Position numbers and translations under genes: made by a program. A DNA stretch of 64,000 nt. Origin: Saposhnikovia divaricata. Its lineage: Eukaryota; Streptophyta; Magnoliopsida; Apiales; Apiaceae. Below, piece after piece: positions 9,183 to 20,931 of the stretch. Within the stretch, counting starts at the first letter, position 1; each line of letters opens with the position of its first letter. The notes beneath the pieces are model-generated. The model saw only the letters and a list, made by a program, of their open reading frames with translations. It searched no databases and was not told the origin of the DNA. Location: contig CM071594.1 of assembly GCA_036435485.1 (NCBI GenBank), positions 105,691,001 to 105,755,000 on the forward strand. Direction: 5' to 3'.

Positions 9183-12100
9183 ATGCTAAGCAACACTCTC
9201 TCACCATCATTTTGCGCCACTTTCAATTTCAAGACCAACAATTCTTTGTTTTTCAACCCTTTCTCTTCTTCTTTAACATTTACTTATAATCATCAACAAC
9301 CCCTTTTATCTTCTTGCAAGCTTTTGAGTTGCTGAGCATCTTCTTCAATGGCTCCTATTCAAGATTCTTCACCACATACAAAAAGGTATGTTTTTTTTAT
9401 CTGTATCTATACATTTTAGTCACTTGTATTTGATTTTATAACATGGGGTTGTGTAAAAATGATAGCTTGAATGTTTTTTTTGTTGTATCTATATATTATG
9501 ATGCTTTGTATGTAATTTTCTTTAATGGGGTCTGTGTGAAAATGGTACTTTTAATGTTACTAAAGTGATATGTATTGAGCAATTTTTGTGTGTGTGTATA
9601 GGGAGAGTGTTGAAGCTGTTCATGGGTTGTCAGAAACTGTTGTTGGTGTTTTGGGAGGAGGTCAATTGGGTCGAATGCTGTGTCAAGCAGCATCACAAAT
9701 GGCAATTAAAGTTGTTATTTTGGACCCGATGGAGAATTGCCCGGCTAGTGCTTTAGCGGATTATCATATGGTTGGAAGCTATGATGATAGTGCCACGGTT
9801 GAAGAATTCTCGAAAAGGTTAGATTTTGTGTTATGTTTACCTTTTTGTGTGAACACTCAATTGCATAATGAAATTAATCACGCGCACACGTCTCCATGGA
9901 CTTGGTGGCTTGACCTTTTTTACTAAGGGAAGAGGGGTATCCACTACACAATAGCCACTAGGTATAATGCTAAAGATATACAAAGGCTTAACTAAAGCTC
10001 AATGCAGGTTGCGGTGGAGCTTTCAAACCTGCTTCGGATTTCAGGAGTATAGGAGTATAGTATTTTAGTGAATTAATTTAGTATTTTTTTTTCCTAAAAT
10101 AGATGTAGCTAGAATTTGTTTGGCTGATAATATCAAGTTCACTTCTCACTGGTTTGTGCCCATATGCAAGACTATAAAACTTGTAAAGGTTATTTCATAT
10201 TTATTTTTATGTTATTTGTATTGATATCTCACAAGTCACAACTAAATATATATAAGTTTAGACGGGGAATAAATATTTAATGAATTGCAGTTATTTATAA
10301 CTTAACATGATAAAAGTTATTAACATTATTGCAAATATAAGAATGTGATCATTTTATCTGAATGTTAAGAGTAAAAATTATGACTTATTTCAGCAGCTAA
10401 TCTTAATATTATTATGTAGATGTGGAGTATTGACGGTTGAAATTGAGCATGTTGATGCCACCACTCTAGAGAAACTTGAACAACAGGGTGTGAATTGTCA
10501 GCCTAAAGCCTCCACAATCCGCATTATTCAGGTACAATAATTTACTCAAAGCAAATCCAAATTGCGGAATTGTTGCTGGTCATTTTTACTTTCAATGTTT
10601 TTCACTAAATCTGATTAGAGTTCGGTTGACTAATACATTTATTTGAATTTCTGTTTTGCCTTTGCAGGATAAATTTCTTCAGAAAGTCCATTTTTCAAAA
10701 CACGATATTCCACTTCCTGAATTTATCAGGTCAATACTTAGGAGGTCCAGTTTAGATTTTTCTCTTCTTCAAATAACACTCTTATCATAAAATAATACTA
10801 AATGCTTTAGTGTTCTGACAAAGCCTATTGCTGTGTGACAGTTGAATGATCTTGAAAGTGCTAGAAGAGCAGGTGACCAATTTGGTTATCCTCTTATGTT
10901 AAAGAGTAGAAGGCTGGCTTACGATTGTCGTGGCAATGCTGTTGCGAAATCAGAGGAGGAGCTTGCTTCTGCTTTAAATGGTAAGATATTTATTAAATTT
11001 TGAATGTTTTCGGGTCATAATTTGAATTTCTTGCAAATCTTCTCTGTGATTTTTGCACTGTTTAGACATCATAGCGGCATGTGTAATCTTCTATTTGCAG
11101 TAAAGAACTAATACTATGATGAGAATGTAATTCTTTTAAATTTTTATGTTTTGATTTAAATATTTGATGTACTCTATATCATTGTTATCACGAAGCCGAC
11201 TAGTCGACTTGAAGGTACTCGGGCATCGAGGTCCTCGAGGCTTAACTTGGTGCCATGATAACTATAATTATGGGGTACCATCACCCGTTCCAACCAATGA
11301 CAATACACAAGGAGATGGAGATAAAATGATATTGAGATGGATGACTTTGCTTGATTTTTGCCATCGATTACGGTTTATCTGCTTGGACATGTTTGAAATT
11401 TGGTATTTGGATGTTATTATGTAGTAACGATACTTAATCTGAACTTGTTACTGCATTACTTTTGATTTAAATTATGAAATTGACGTGTTAATATATTTAC
11501 ATATCAAATCTAGTTAACCAATGTATATGAACAACTTTTCGACTTTTTATGACTAGTCGAAGACTTGTTGACTAGTCTTCTTGAAGGTACTCGGGCATCG
11601 AGGCTCGACTTGGCGCCGTGATAACCATGCTCTATATTTGTTGTAGTTTGGATGTAAAATAGATTACACTTCTTTTCCGCTCTTAATAGTACGTGCTTAA
11701 ATTGTATGGGTTTGAACATGGAGTATAATATTTCAGTCTTTATACAGCTGGATTACAGTACAAATTTAACTGTAACAAGTTAAAGAAGTTTTGAAATGTG
11801 ATTCGTCTTTGATAACCATGTGCAGCTCTTGGTGGATTTTCTCATGGTTTGTACGCGGAGAAATGGGCACCTTTTGTTAAGGTTTGAATTTTATTTTCTC
11901 TACGAGGCTTGTTGGTGAATTAAGTATTAGGCTTTATAAGCAAATTTTCTTCTATAGGTTTTATAATTGTGTAAGAGTTGGTGATTTTATGCTGTCCACT
12001 GATGATAAGATCCCTGAGCATAATTTATAAATAACATCTCCTTATTTGTTCAGGAGCTATCTGTAATTGTTGCAAGAGGAAGAGATGACTCTATTCGCTG

Positions 12101-15100
12101 CTATCCAGTTGTTGAAACTATGCACAGGCAAGCCAATAAATGCAGTTTAATCATGTCTTTTTGGTTATAATATTAATTTAATATTAGACATACCATATTA
12201 TCATATTTGTATTAAAATATTTCTCCATTCGCAGGGAGAACATATGTCACATTGTTAAGGCACCTGCTAACATACAAGGGAAGCTCATAAAACTTGCAAC
12301 TGATGTTGCGGGCAGAGCTGTAAGCTCATTAGAAGGTGCCTGCGTGTTTGCTGTAGAGTTGTTTTTGACTGCAGATGGTCAGGTTGTATAAAGAATCAGT
12401 GTATGCTTGGCATTCTTTGGCTGTTTTCTTATATTCGCTTTTTAAGTATCCATAACTAACAATTGGACAAAAAGTTGGAACTGCAACAAGGCTTAAAATT
12501 TATCTCCAGACATCTGCCATATTCTGTATATGTTGAGAAAGAGTGTGTTTGGGATTCTGATAGTCATTTCCACTCTTCATTGCTTGCGACTCTTCTACTA
12601 AATCTTCCTGTTTTTCTTTGTCCAGATATTACTAAATGAAGTAGCTCCTAGACCTCATAATAGTGGCCATCACACTATCGAAGCTTGCTTCACATCACAA
12701 TATGAGCAGCATTTACGAGCAGTTGTCGGTCTGCCTCTTGGTGACCCATCAATGAAAACTGCAGCGGCTATTATGTACAATATACTAGGAGAAGACGAGG
12801 TGAAATGTTTTTCCCCTTCTTGCAATATTGAGATTCAAATTCCTCAATTTTTATTTACGTGATTATAAACAGAACTTGCATGCACGAGTACACATGGTCA
12901 TATGTAAATGCATGTGCCTGAACTTAGGGATAGAATTAGTTGGTGAGAGGTAGTAGGAGTATGCGAAAATCGCAAAAACAGACTTTTATTACACCTTGTC
13001 GCTTTAAAAAAAAAAGATTCTGCTTTAAGCAAGGTTGTGTTAGTCATGATTGTCAGAGTGCTCATTTTTGACTGCTTTATTAGTTTTCAAATTCTTAAAC
13101 AGCCCCTTTTATGCAAACATACATTGAAGTACAGTAGTGTATGGATGGCCCTTCCCAGACTCTGCTATATCAGTATATCCAAGACATGTATGCACTGTGC
13201 AAGACCTTTTTCAAATTTCTGTCATTTATTAACTGTTATTTCAAAGTTTAGCCGGAAATATGGTATTAGATATAAGTTACATGATCTTACTTTATTTATA
13301 AACGTAATATTGTTTGCCTATATGTTTGTTGTACTTGTACTGTGATGGTAACGCATGGTGAACAAATTGTTCTGTTGCATAGGAAATTGGGCTTCCGACA
13401 TTATTTTTATAAGTTTGACAAGGTCTCCAGTGCATCAAATTTATCAAAAGCATCATAATATGAATATGGTTAATGAAGTATTGAGGATTGACAGATGCCT
13501 TACACTGGGATAGAATCTCACTTTTTACTTGGAACCTACTTAACAATATAATGTTGTCCAGCTTAGCATATATCCTGTGTTTATGAAATTTTTTATTCTG
13601 CAGAAGATTACAACACAGTTGCTACTTATTGTACTTTGCAATTTCATGGGTACATTATTCATGAATACTAATGTTAAAAGTTAGTTGTAAAATTAGGCCT
13701 AAAACATTTTTTTACAATGTGTGAATTGTAAAAGAGGGTTTTTATATTTTTGAGTACATATTTTAATGTGCTATGTTGAGTTGCTGACTTTATTTGGACA
13801 ATCTATCTACTTTTCTAATATAAGTGTTTTCTTTCTTTTTGTTGGTGTCGTCTTGGTCCCATACACAATTGTTCTTTCCGTGGTGGTTTATATTACAAAC
13901 TGAAGTATTTTTGCTGCTGCAATAGTCCTAGATAATTTTGTATTTGGTTTCAGTTGTTAATTAATATATGCATGTAGGGAGAACCAGGTTTCATCATTGC
14001 CAATCAAATCATTAAAAGGGCCTTGAAAATCCCCGGAGCAAGCGTTCATTGGTATGACAAACCAGGTAGGAATTCTTTTCTAACTTGTTTATGTTGTAGT
14101 AATTCAATGCCGTCTTACATTAAAGGATCTTTGATACTGTAGAAATGCGAAAGCAACGGAAGATGGGCCATGTCACCATTGTTGGCCCCTCTTTGGGCAT
14201 TGTTGAAGCTCAGTTGAAATCAATGCTAGCGGAAGAAAGTACTGACAACCAGCCTGCAGGTTTTTTTCTCAATCATTTATTAATAACCTATTTCTGATTC
14301 AAACCTTGTAGTGCTAGTCAAGAAATTACAGATTGGATTTGCATTCTGAGAGACATTAACTTTGTTCAGTATACCTCCAGCAACTTATTGACCTAGAAGT
14401 CAGATTTCGTAGTTTTTTGCTCTGTCTATTTCCATCAGTAAAAGGGTTTTGTTTTACCGTGGTTCTTATTTATTTAATATTTAAAAACAAAATTTTAGCA
14501 TTCTTCTTCTAGGATGAGATCCATGTAGCAACATATATTATGTAACTCTAATTCACGAAACGTCTCTTGCAAAACTATTCATGGCTATATTAATTATAGA
14601 ACTGAAGTCAATATGAGCCTAGTTGTTTAAGTAACTGGGCACTAAATAATTGTAGCTCTAAATAAGTAGTTTCAAGTAAATTGGAACACATTGAAGTGCA
14701 GCATGTTTGTAGTTTTGTTAAAAATCGTGCTGTACAATTATCAAGTTTAACAGGGATCCAGTGACAGCTACATTTTTGGTCGGCTACTGTTTTCCATAAC
14801 CGATTCACTTCTCCAATGTTAATCTTTTCTAACCTTTCTGTTGTTTTCTCAAAAAATATCAATTCAGCTGCTCCACGTGTTGGGATCATAATGGGCTCTG
14901 ATTCAGATCTTCCGGTAATGAAGGAGGCAGCAAAGATTCTGAACGAATTTGATGTGCCTGTTGAGGTTAGTTTCATGCACCATTATCTAATTGTGGTTGC
15001 ATAGTAGTTTAATTGTATATTACTGTCTAGATCTTTGGTAGACCATCATGACAGTGATTTTCCAGGTGAGAATAGTTTCAGCACATCGGACCCCTGAATT

Positions 15101-16610
15101 GATGTTTTCCTATGCTACTTCTGCAATGGAGCGAGGTGTCCAGGTAATTATTGCCGGTGCTGGTGGTGCTGCTCACTTGCCAGGTGAGAATATATTACCA
15201 TGCCTTGAAATCTCTTTCTAATCTTTTATTGTATTACAAGCTCCAAACTAAGTTCCGTTGATTGAAGGCATGGTAGCTGCATTGACCCCCCTGCCCGTAA
15301 TTGGTGTACCTGTGCGGGCTTCAGCACTGGATGGACTTGACTCACTTCTCTCAATTGTGCAGGTAATTCTTTAGAGTATACTGATATAGTGTATTTTGTT
15401 ATTTTCAGTGTGGAGAGTTCATGATTGGATTTCCTGACTTGGGCCAATTAAGAAAACAAATGCTTTGGTCATTTCGCAAAGTAAAAGAAAAAAAGAATAG
15501 TGTTAGTCAATGAAGATCTGAAATGCTGATGTATTAAATTTAAATGACAAGACAATACCATCAGTGTTTTTTTTTGGTGTGGGTGTGTTTTTTTTTTTTT
15601 TGGGGGGGGGGGGATGTTCTCTTTGAGCTGTCAATTTTGACAGAGAAGGGCTATATGAGCGTGACAGTGGCTCCTGTTGTGATCTTATTCTATGAATACA
15701 ATCCCCCTTCTCTTTGTAAGCTCTGCAGTTTCTGCTTTTTAATGTATCACTGCCTTATAAAGTTGGTCTTAAATTACTGGTTCCTATGTGTTCAATCTGC
15801 AGATGCCAAGAGGTGTCCCAGTTGCTACAGTTGCTATAAACAATGCCACCAATGCAGGTCTTCTTGCAGTTAGAATGTTGGCTGTTGGCGATGCTAACCT
15901 ACAAGCAAGGTACTTAAAAAATTTTAGTTTTTGTTACCGCTATAATGTTTAAAACAACAATACATATTAAGATGCCCCGTTAATGCAAATGACAGGTTAC
16001 TAATTGTGTTTTAGAAATGCGGTACTACTAATCAATGGCAATTACTCACCAAGTCTTACATGATTGGTGAATTCGTTAGGTGCATTCCATGAAATACTGT
16101 CCTAAATGTAGGCACAAGCACAATATTTATTATAGAAGAAACTAAATCTTTCAGAAGAATTTTCCTTATTTGATGTGTGAGTAACATAATTATGATTTGG
16201 TTGGTTGGAAGGGATGGAATGGGTAAAGAATGACAAATTGCAAACAAAATTAAAGGTAAAATAAGGATGCAAGGGGGAAGAGTAAAGCAATGGGTGAATA
16301 CAATGAGGTTTTTGAAGAAAATGAGTAGCAGTTATGTGACACTCATCCAATTTTGTGGAATTGAATTCTAGTATAAATTTGTATAAAATGGAATGCATTA
16401 TTATAAAAAATTACTCGTAAAATAGTGCAAATTCGTATGTGTGCGCCCATATTTTCATTTTTACGAGTAAAAGCATCACCCCTTTACAAGACATCACAGG
16501 AAACCTTTCTTTGCAAAATGGCCAAGTATCTAGAGGACACAAAAGAGACGGTCTTGGTGAAAGCAGAGAAGTTGGAAAAAGGTGGCTGGGGAGCTTACCT
16601 CAACTCTTGA
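9183..16610 (+). CDS. Phosphoribosylaminoimidazole carboxylase (PurK-PurE fusion), apparently disabled
   Basis: This is the plant purine enzyme that carboxylates aminoimidazole ribonucleotide, normally in plastids. Exons read from sequence: 9183-9385, 9602-9817, 10420-10531, 10668-10729, 10842-10980, 11826-11881, 12054-12127, 12235-12382, 12626-12799, 13978-14065, 14143-14259, 14868-14965, 15066-15183, 15268-15362, 15803-15909 and about 16517-16610, roughly 630 codons. The PurK ATP-grasp half shows VLGGGQLGRMLCQAA, EIEHVD, NEVAPRPHNSGH and GLPLGDPS. The PurE half shows IMGSDSDLPVM, SAHRTPE, AGAGGAAHLPG and VATVAINNATNAG. Oddities: TGA at 9333 (codon 51, in the transit peptide, with ATG at 9348 after it); exon 4 ends in phase 2 but exon 5 continues in phase 0; intron 7 has a GC donor (12128); the last exon has GCAA where an acceptor AG is needed (16516); Cys replaces Gly in YDCRGN and GACVFAVE. 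Identity is secure. Function is doubtful. Confidence 0.9.
11182..11628. repeat. GTTATCAC-ended repeat in AIRC intron 5
   Basis: Two copies of a unit containing CTTGAAGGTACTCGGGCATC lie at about 11207-11260 and 11583-11628. Each ends in TTGG(T/C)GCC(A/G)TGATAAC. The left copy starts with the inverse, GTTATCACGAAGCCGACTAG, so the 447 bp segment is bounded by inverted GTTATCACG ends with GACTAGTCGA palindromes inside. It is probably a small DNA transposon or recombined pair of them. It lies wholly in an intron. Confidence 0.55.
15588..15613. repeat. T-run joined to G-run
   Basis: A T homopolymer is directly followed by about twelve G in AIRC intron 14. Such a junction is error-prone in sequencing. 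Confidence 0.85.
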
Positions 16611-17823
16611 GCGCTAACAATCTTACATGCCTGTTCTATTCGCTTATATCATGTGCGCATAGTGCAAAGCCAATTTAAACAAGAACCTGCCTCAAGAAAG
16701 TCCGAGAAATATTCATGGAGACACCTAATGCATGAGGAACTGAAGGGGGATTTGTAGAGACATTACCGCCATTTTGATAATATGAAACTGAGCTTTCCCT
16801 TCGATGGGAATGTGCCATGCAAAACTATGTAACAATACTCGTATAACTTTACTAATTTTGGTAGCATTATGATGTAGGATACTAACAATTTTTGAGCTAT
16901 GTAATCCATTGACCATACCTTTTTCCTCCAGGACCTTGATGAATGCTAAAAGATAATGAATTCAACAGATTTATATCTATCTGCAACTCAAAATTACAGA
17001 GATAACTGTTAAAACACATGAAATGTCTAGAAAGTGCCAGTTTACATATCATGTAGAACTTTGTACATATATCTATCATAAAATACAGAACACACAAAAA
17101 AAAATTTCGTTATTTTTAATTTAAGTAATATTTGTCAATGTAGTTTTAGTTTTTTGCATAACATTTCTACTAGTCTACTACAGTAAATCCTATGCTATTT
17201 CTTGTACACAAATCGACACCGAAGAATTTTCTTAATTTATTAAAAATTAAAAAACATAGCAAAACATACAAAATCCAAATCTTACTAGTAAAGTTTTTTT
17301 TTTGTTGACAATTACTAGTATTTTTTTATTTTGCAATTACTAGTAAAGTTATTTACATACCGAGATTTCTGACTTTCTGTATCTTTAGTTTTTCACATTC
17401 ACCTTATTTACACGGGTTGCTTGTAAAATTTTTAAATTATATTTTATTGTTAAAATTTTAAGTTGTATGTATCTTTTTATTATTAAAATATTTTTTTAAC
17501 TTTTTAAATTTCATGTTCAAATATATTTTTTAATTACGAGGAAAATAAATTATAGAAGATAATAAAATATTATATACATGTTTGATAGTATTTTTAACGA
17601 TAGTATTTTAATTAATAATATGTTGTTGATGGGAATTGATTCTTAAATTTATTAGAGTAGTTTATAAAATAATATATATGTTTAATAGATATATGTTTTT
17701 GGTGCGATTCGAACTTGGAAATTATAAAAGTAATTTAAATATGCGATTCTTGATATATGTTTTATTTTTTGGTGCTAATGTTTTATTTACTACAATTCAA
17801 TTTTACGTGCACGTATTATTTTA
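16611..17823. other. Intergenic region downstream of AIRC
   Basis: AT-rich sequence without a credible gene. The part after about 17550 (GTTGTTGATGGGAATTGA, GGTGCGATTCGAACTTGG) resembles the interior of the neighbouring short Helitron and may be an older decayed copy. Confidence 0.5.
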
Positions 17824-18211
17824 CTAGCATATAGTCCGTGCAAAGCACGGATTACTTTTAATTATTTTTAAAATTATATGATTAAATTAAATATAATATA
17901 ATAATTTATTATGGATATAATTTAACTTTGTAATATTAATTAAAAAATTAATAATAATAATAATAATAGTTATTTAATAAATGACATGTATTGTTTAAAA
18001 CTAATAATAGAAATTAATTTGTTGTTGGTGGGAATCGAACCTTGAACATCTCTGTAAATAACAACTTTTAGTATTGTTATATCTAACGGTCATGATTTAT
18101 TTGAGTTGATGATCTAACGGTTGTGAATGAGGATAACCAAAAGTGGAGGATAACCAAACTACAAATTATACCCCATTTCGCTTATTATAATATAGTATAA
18201 ATATAGATAGA
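17824..18211 (-). mobile_element. Short non-autonomous Helitron
   Basis: On the minus strand it starts TCTATCTATATTTATAC (after A) and ends with a hairpin CCGTGCTTTGCACGG, about eight bases, then CTAG followed by T. This is the classic Helitron layout: TC start, subterminal hairpin, CTRR end, insertion between A and T. The interior has GGGAATCGAACCTTGAAC and ATCTAACGGT(C/T)(A/G)TG, shared with 31001-31361. There is no coding capacity. Confidence 0.8.
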
Positions 18212-18631
18212 TGTACTTAAGTTTTAAAAAAAATTAAAAGAATAAGTTCTTAGGTAAGTTTCTTATTAAATTAATAATAAGTTTTTACTAAATGTATTTT
18301 TTGCGCGAAGCGAAGCTTAAAGAAAACTTAGCAAAGTCTGTTGATCATAATGTAATTCAAATCGTGTAATTTTTTGCACCCATTATTTGCTAATAGGTTG
18401 ACGATTTTCCTTATGCCTACTGATTGCTGATGGAGATTGCATGTGACCAATGTTTACCTTCAATTAAATATTTGTGTTAATTCTAAAAGACATGTGCACT
18501 TAGTAGTTGGTACTTAGAGACTATCATTGTGTTTACTGATTTGGATTACTATTAATATTTGGGCTTTAGCCATATTCTGATAGAAAAGGAGCACTGTTCT
18601 ATGTATTAAAAGGAGCACAGTTCTATGTATT

Positions 18632-18839
18632 AAGTGTCCGTTTGCCATATCTTAAAATTAACTTATAAGTTATTTATTTCGGAAAAAATTTTGTATTTGT
18701 CTACTTTGTTTAGAGAAAAATGTGTATAAGGAGTTTAATATTTGTTATCTTATAAAAATAAGTTACTTATTTAAAAACTAATTTTTTTCAAGAATAAATA
18801 ACTTATTTCTGAAAAATAAGATTTCCCAAACGGGCCCTA
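18632..18839. mobile_element. MITE with CCCGTTTGG-type ends
   Basis: Imperfect inverted ends TAAGTGTCCGTTTGCC and (inverted) TTAGGGCCCGTTTGGG flank an AT-rich palindromic body (AACTTATAAGTTATTTATTT). A 24 bp tandem duplication (AAGGAGCAC(T/A)GTTCTATG) lies just upstream at 18587-18631. Superfamily is uncertain; hAT-like ends are likely. Confidence 0.6.
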
Positions 18840-18929
18840 AATCTGCCGTACTAGCTATATCTTTATATTATATAAAGGAAATTCCCCGGACGTTTGGTGA
18901 AGTTTTGTAATCACTCGAAAGCCATTTAT

Positions 18930-20060
18930 CTAATTTTCTAAATTATCTCAATTTTAAAATATAAAATATGTAATCAAGGAAATAATTATTGTTATTAAAG
19001 GCAAGTCTCACCTCTAAACTATATTATATTTAGAATATAAAAATTAAGTTCTAATCTTTTTTTTTTACAACAAAATCTCCCAATTCTAATTGAATCATGA
19101 AAAAATATCACTTGTATGCAAACCGAAATCAAAGTCAAAGAGGATTTTAGTATTTAAACTTTTACTACTATGTACGTTAAATATTTTTATAATATATACA
19201 ACGGGTGTCGGCCTAAAAAATAGTTAGACAATCGGTATAGAAAAGTATATGAATTATTTATCTTATTATATGTATATTTAATTCATACAATATTATATTC
19301 ACCCATTGATATTGATATTGATATTGTAGATATATTTTTGTAAATTTTTTAAAAAAATATAAAAAACAAATTCTAACTTTTTTCTAACAACAAAATCTCT
19401 CAATTCTAATTGAATCATGAGAAAATATTACATGTATGCAAACTGAAATCAAAGTCATAGAGGATTTTAGTATTTAAATTTTTATTATTATGTACATTAA
19501 ATATTTTTATAGTATATACAACGGGTGTCGGCCTAAATTTTTTTAGACAAAATCAGTATAGAAAAATATATGAATAATTTATCTTAATATTTTTATAGTT
19601 ATACAACGGGTGTCGGCCTAAAAAATATTTAGACAAAATCAGTATAGAAAAATATATGAATAACTTATCTTATTATTATGTATATTTATTTCACCTATTT
19701 ATATTGATATTATAGATATATTTTTGTAGATTTTTTAAAAATTCCAAAGCTATTTAATGTTGTGTTCACCTATCTATATTAGAATAAATTAATATTCTAA
19801 ATTATCTCAATTTTCAAACTAAAATATGCAATCAAGGAAATAATTGATGTTATTTAAGATAAGTCTCACTTCTAAATTATATTGTAGTTAGGATATAAAA
19901 AAGAAGTTCTAACCTTTTTTTTTACAATAGAATCTCCCAATTCTAATTGAATCCTAAGAAATCTCACCTACGTGCAAATTGAAATCAAAGTCAAAGGGAA
20001 TTTTAATGTTTAAATTTTTATAATATATACAATGGGTGTCGGCCTAAAAAAAGAGTGGTA
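18930..20060. repeat. Three degenerate tandem copies with GGGTGTCGGCCTA
   Basis: Blocks starting near 18930, 19371 and 19790 share TCTCCCAATTCTAATTGAAT, GAAATCAAAGTCAAAG and CAACGGGTGTCGGCCTA in the same order. The last motif occurs at about 19200, 19518, 19606 and 20031. A Helitron-like start TCTTTATATTATATAAAGG lies just upstream at 18859 on plus. There is no coding frame. It is probably the amplified interior of a non-autonomous element. Confidence 0.65.
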
Positions 20061-20356
20061 AATTTATATTGCAAAAATTGCTTAATATTATATATTTGTA
20101 TAATCCTGATTGATTTTAATTTAAAATATTAATTTATTCTAAATATGTTTTGACATTAAAAAATGCAATATGTGGATATGTTAAATCAAGTCATTACTAT
20201 ATTTAAATTTGAATTGTTAACTAACCATGGTTAGTATCATAGAATGAGAATGGTAAATAAGGAAAACTTTTAATATAATATGATTAATCTAAAATTTAGG
20301 AATACACACTATAATTAATAATCTTAGTCTTGTTATGATATGCGAACATACATGTA
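20061..20356. other. AT-rich spacer
   Basis: Nothing recognisable. Confidence 0.6.
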
Positions 20357-20534
20357 AGCACTCACAATGGACTCTTCATCCCTATAAATATAGGGATTTT
20401 ATCAAGTTTTTTATTCAAAACCGAGCTCCAACCGAGACCCCAAAATGGGGAATAGATTTGCAGACAAGTTTTCTTCCCCCATATTTGGGGACTCTTCACT
20501 CATTCTGAAAACCTCCCGCATATATTTTATATAA
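20357..20534. mobile_element. Left half of a Tourist-like MITE split by a Helitron
   Basis: It matches the left part of the whole element at 61590-62012: AGCACTCACAATGG, TATAAATATAGGGA, CCCCAAAATGGGG, GGGGACTC and AAACCTCCCGC occur in the same order. The right half resumes at 29304. Confidence 0.8.
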
Positions 20535-20931
20535 CTAGTAATATAGCCCGTGCTTCGCACACGAGAATTCTTTTCTATCTATTCATTTTTGAAATTTTAT
20601 AAGCTCGATGCAATTGACACAAACATTGTCAATAGCCATGAATGACTACTAAGCGATTCATGTCTCAAACGTATAGTACATATAGTCATTTAACGATTAC
20701 ATTTTAAAAGTGAGAACAAAAACATAGAGGGACAATTAAGTGTTGAACTGATAATGAACGGAGATAAATCAATTTTTCATAGGTTTAAAAAACATCCAAC
20801 GTGCTTTAAAACCAGGGAAAAAAACATTAAGAAAGCCTTGGAAATACAATATAAATTCAGAAGTAAATCAAACGCAACGTCTGTTGTAAGCTAATAACAA
20901 ATTATTCATTAACAGAATGATAAACAAATGC

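Noticed and set aside
9588..9926. Stand-alone small protein of 112 codons
   Set aside because: It is exon 2 of the AIRC gene read into its intron.
17524..17823. A further Helitron copy
   Set aside because: Interior resemblance only; no hairpin or CTRR end could be found.
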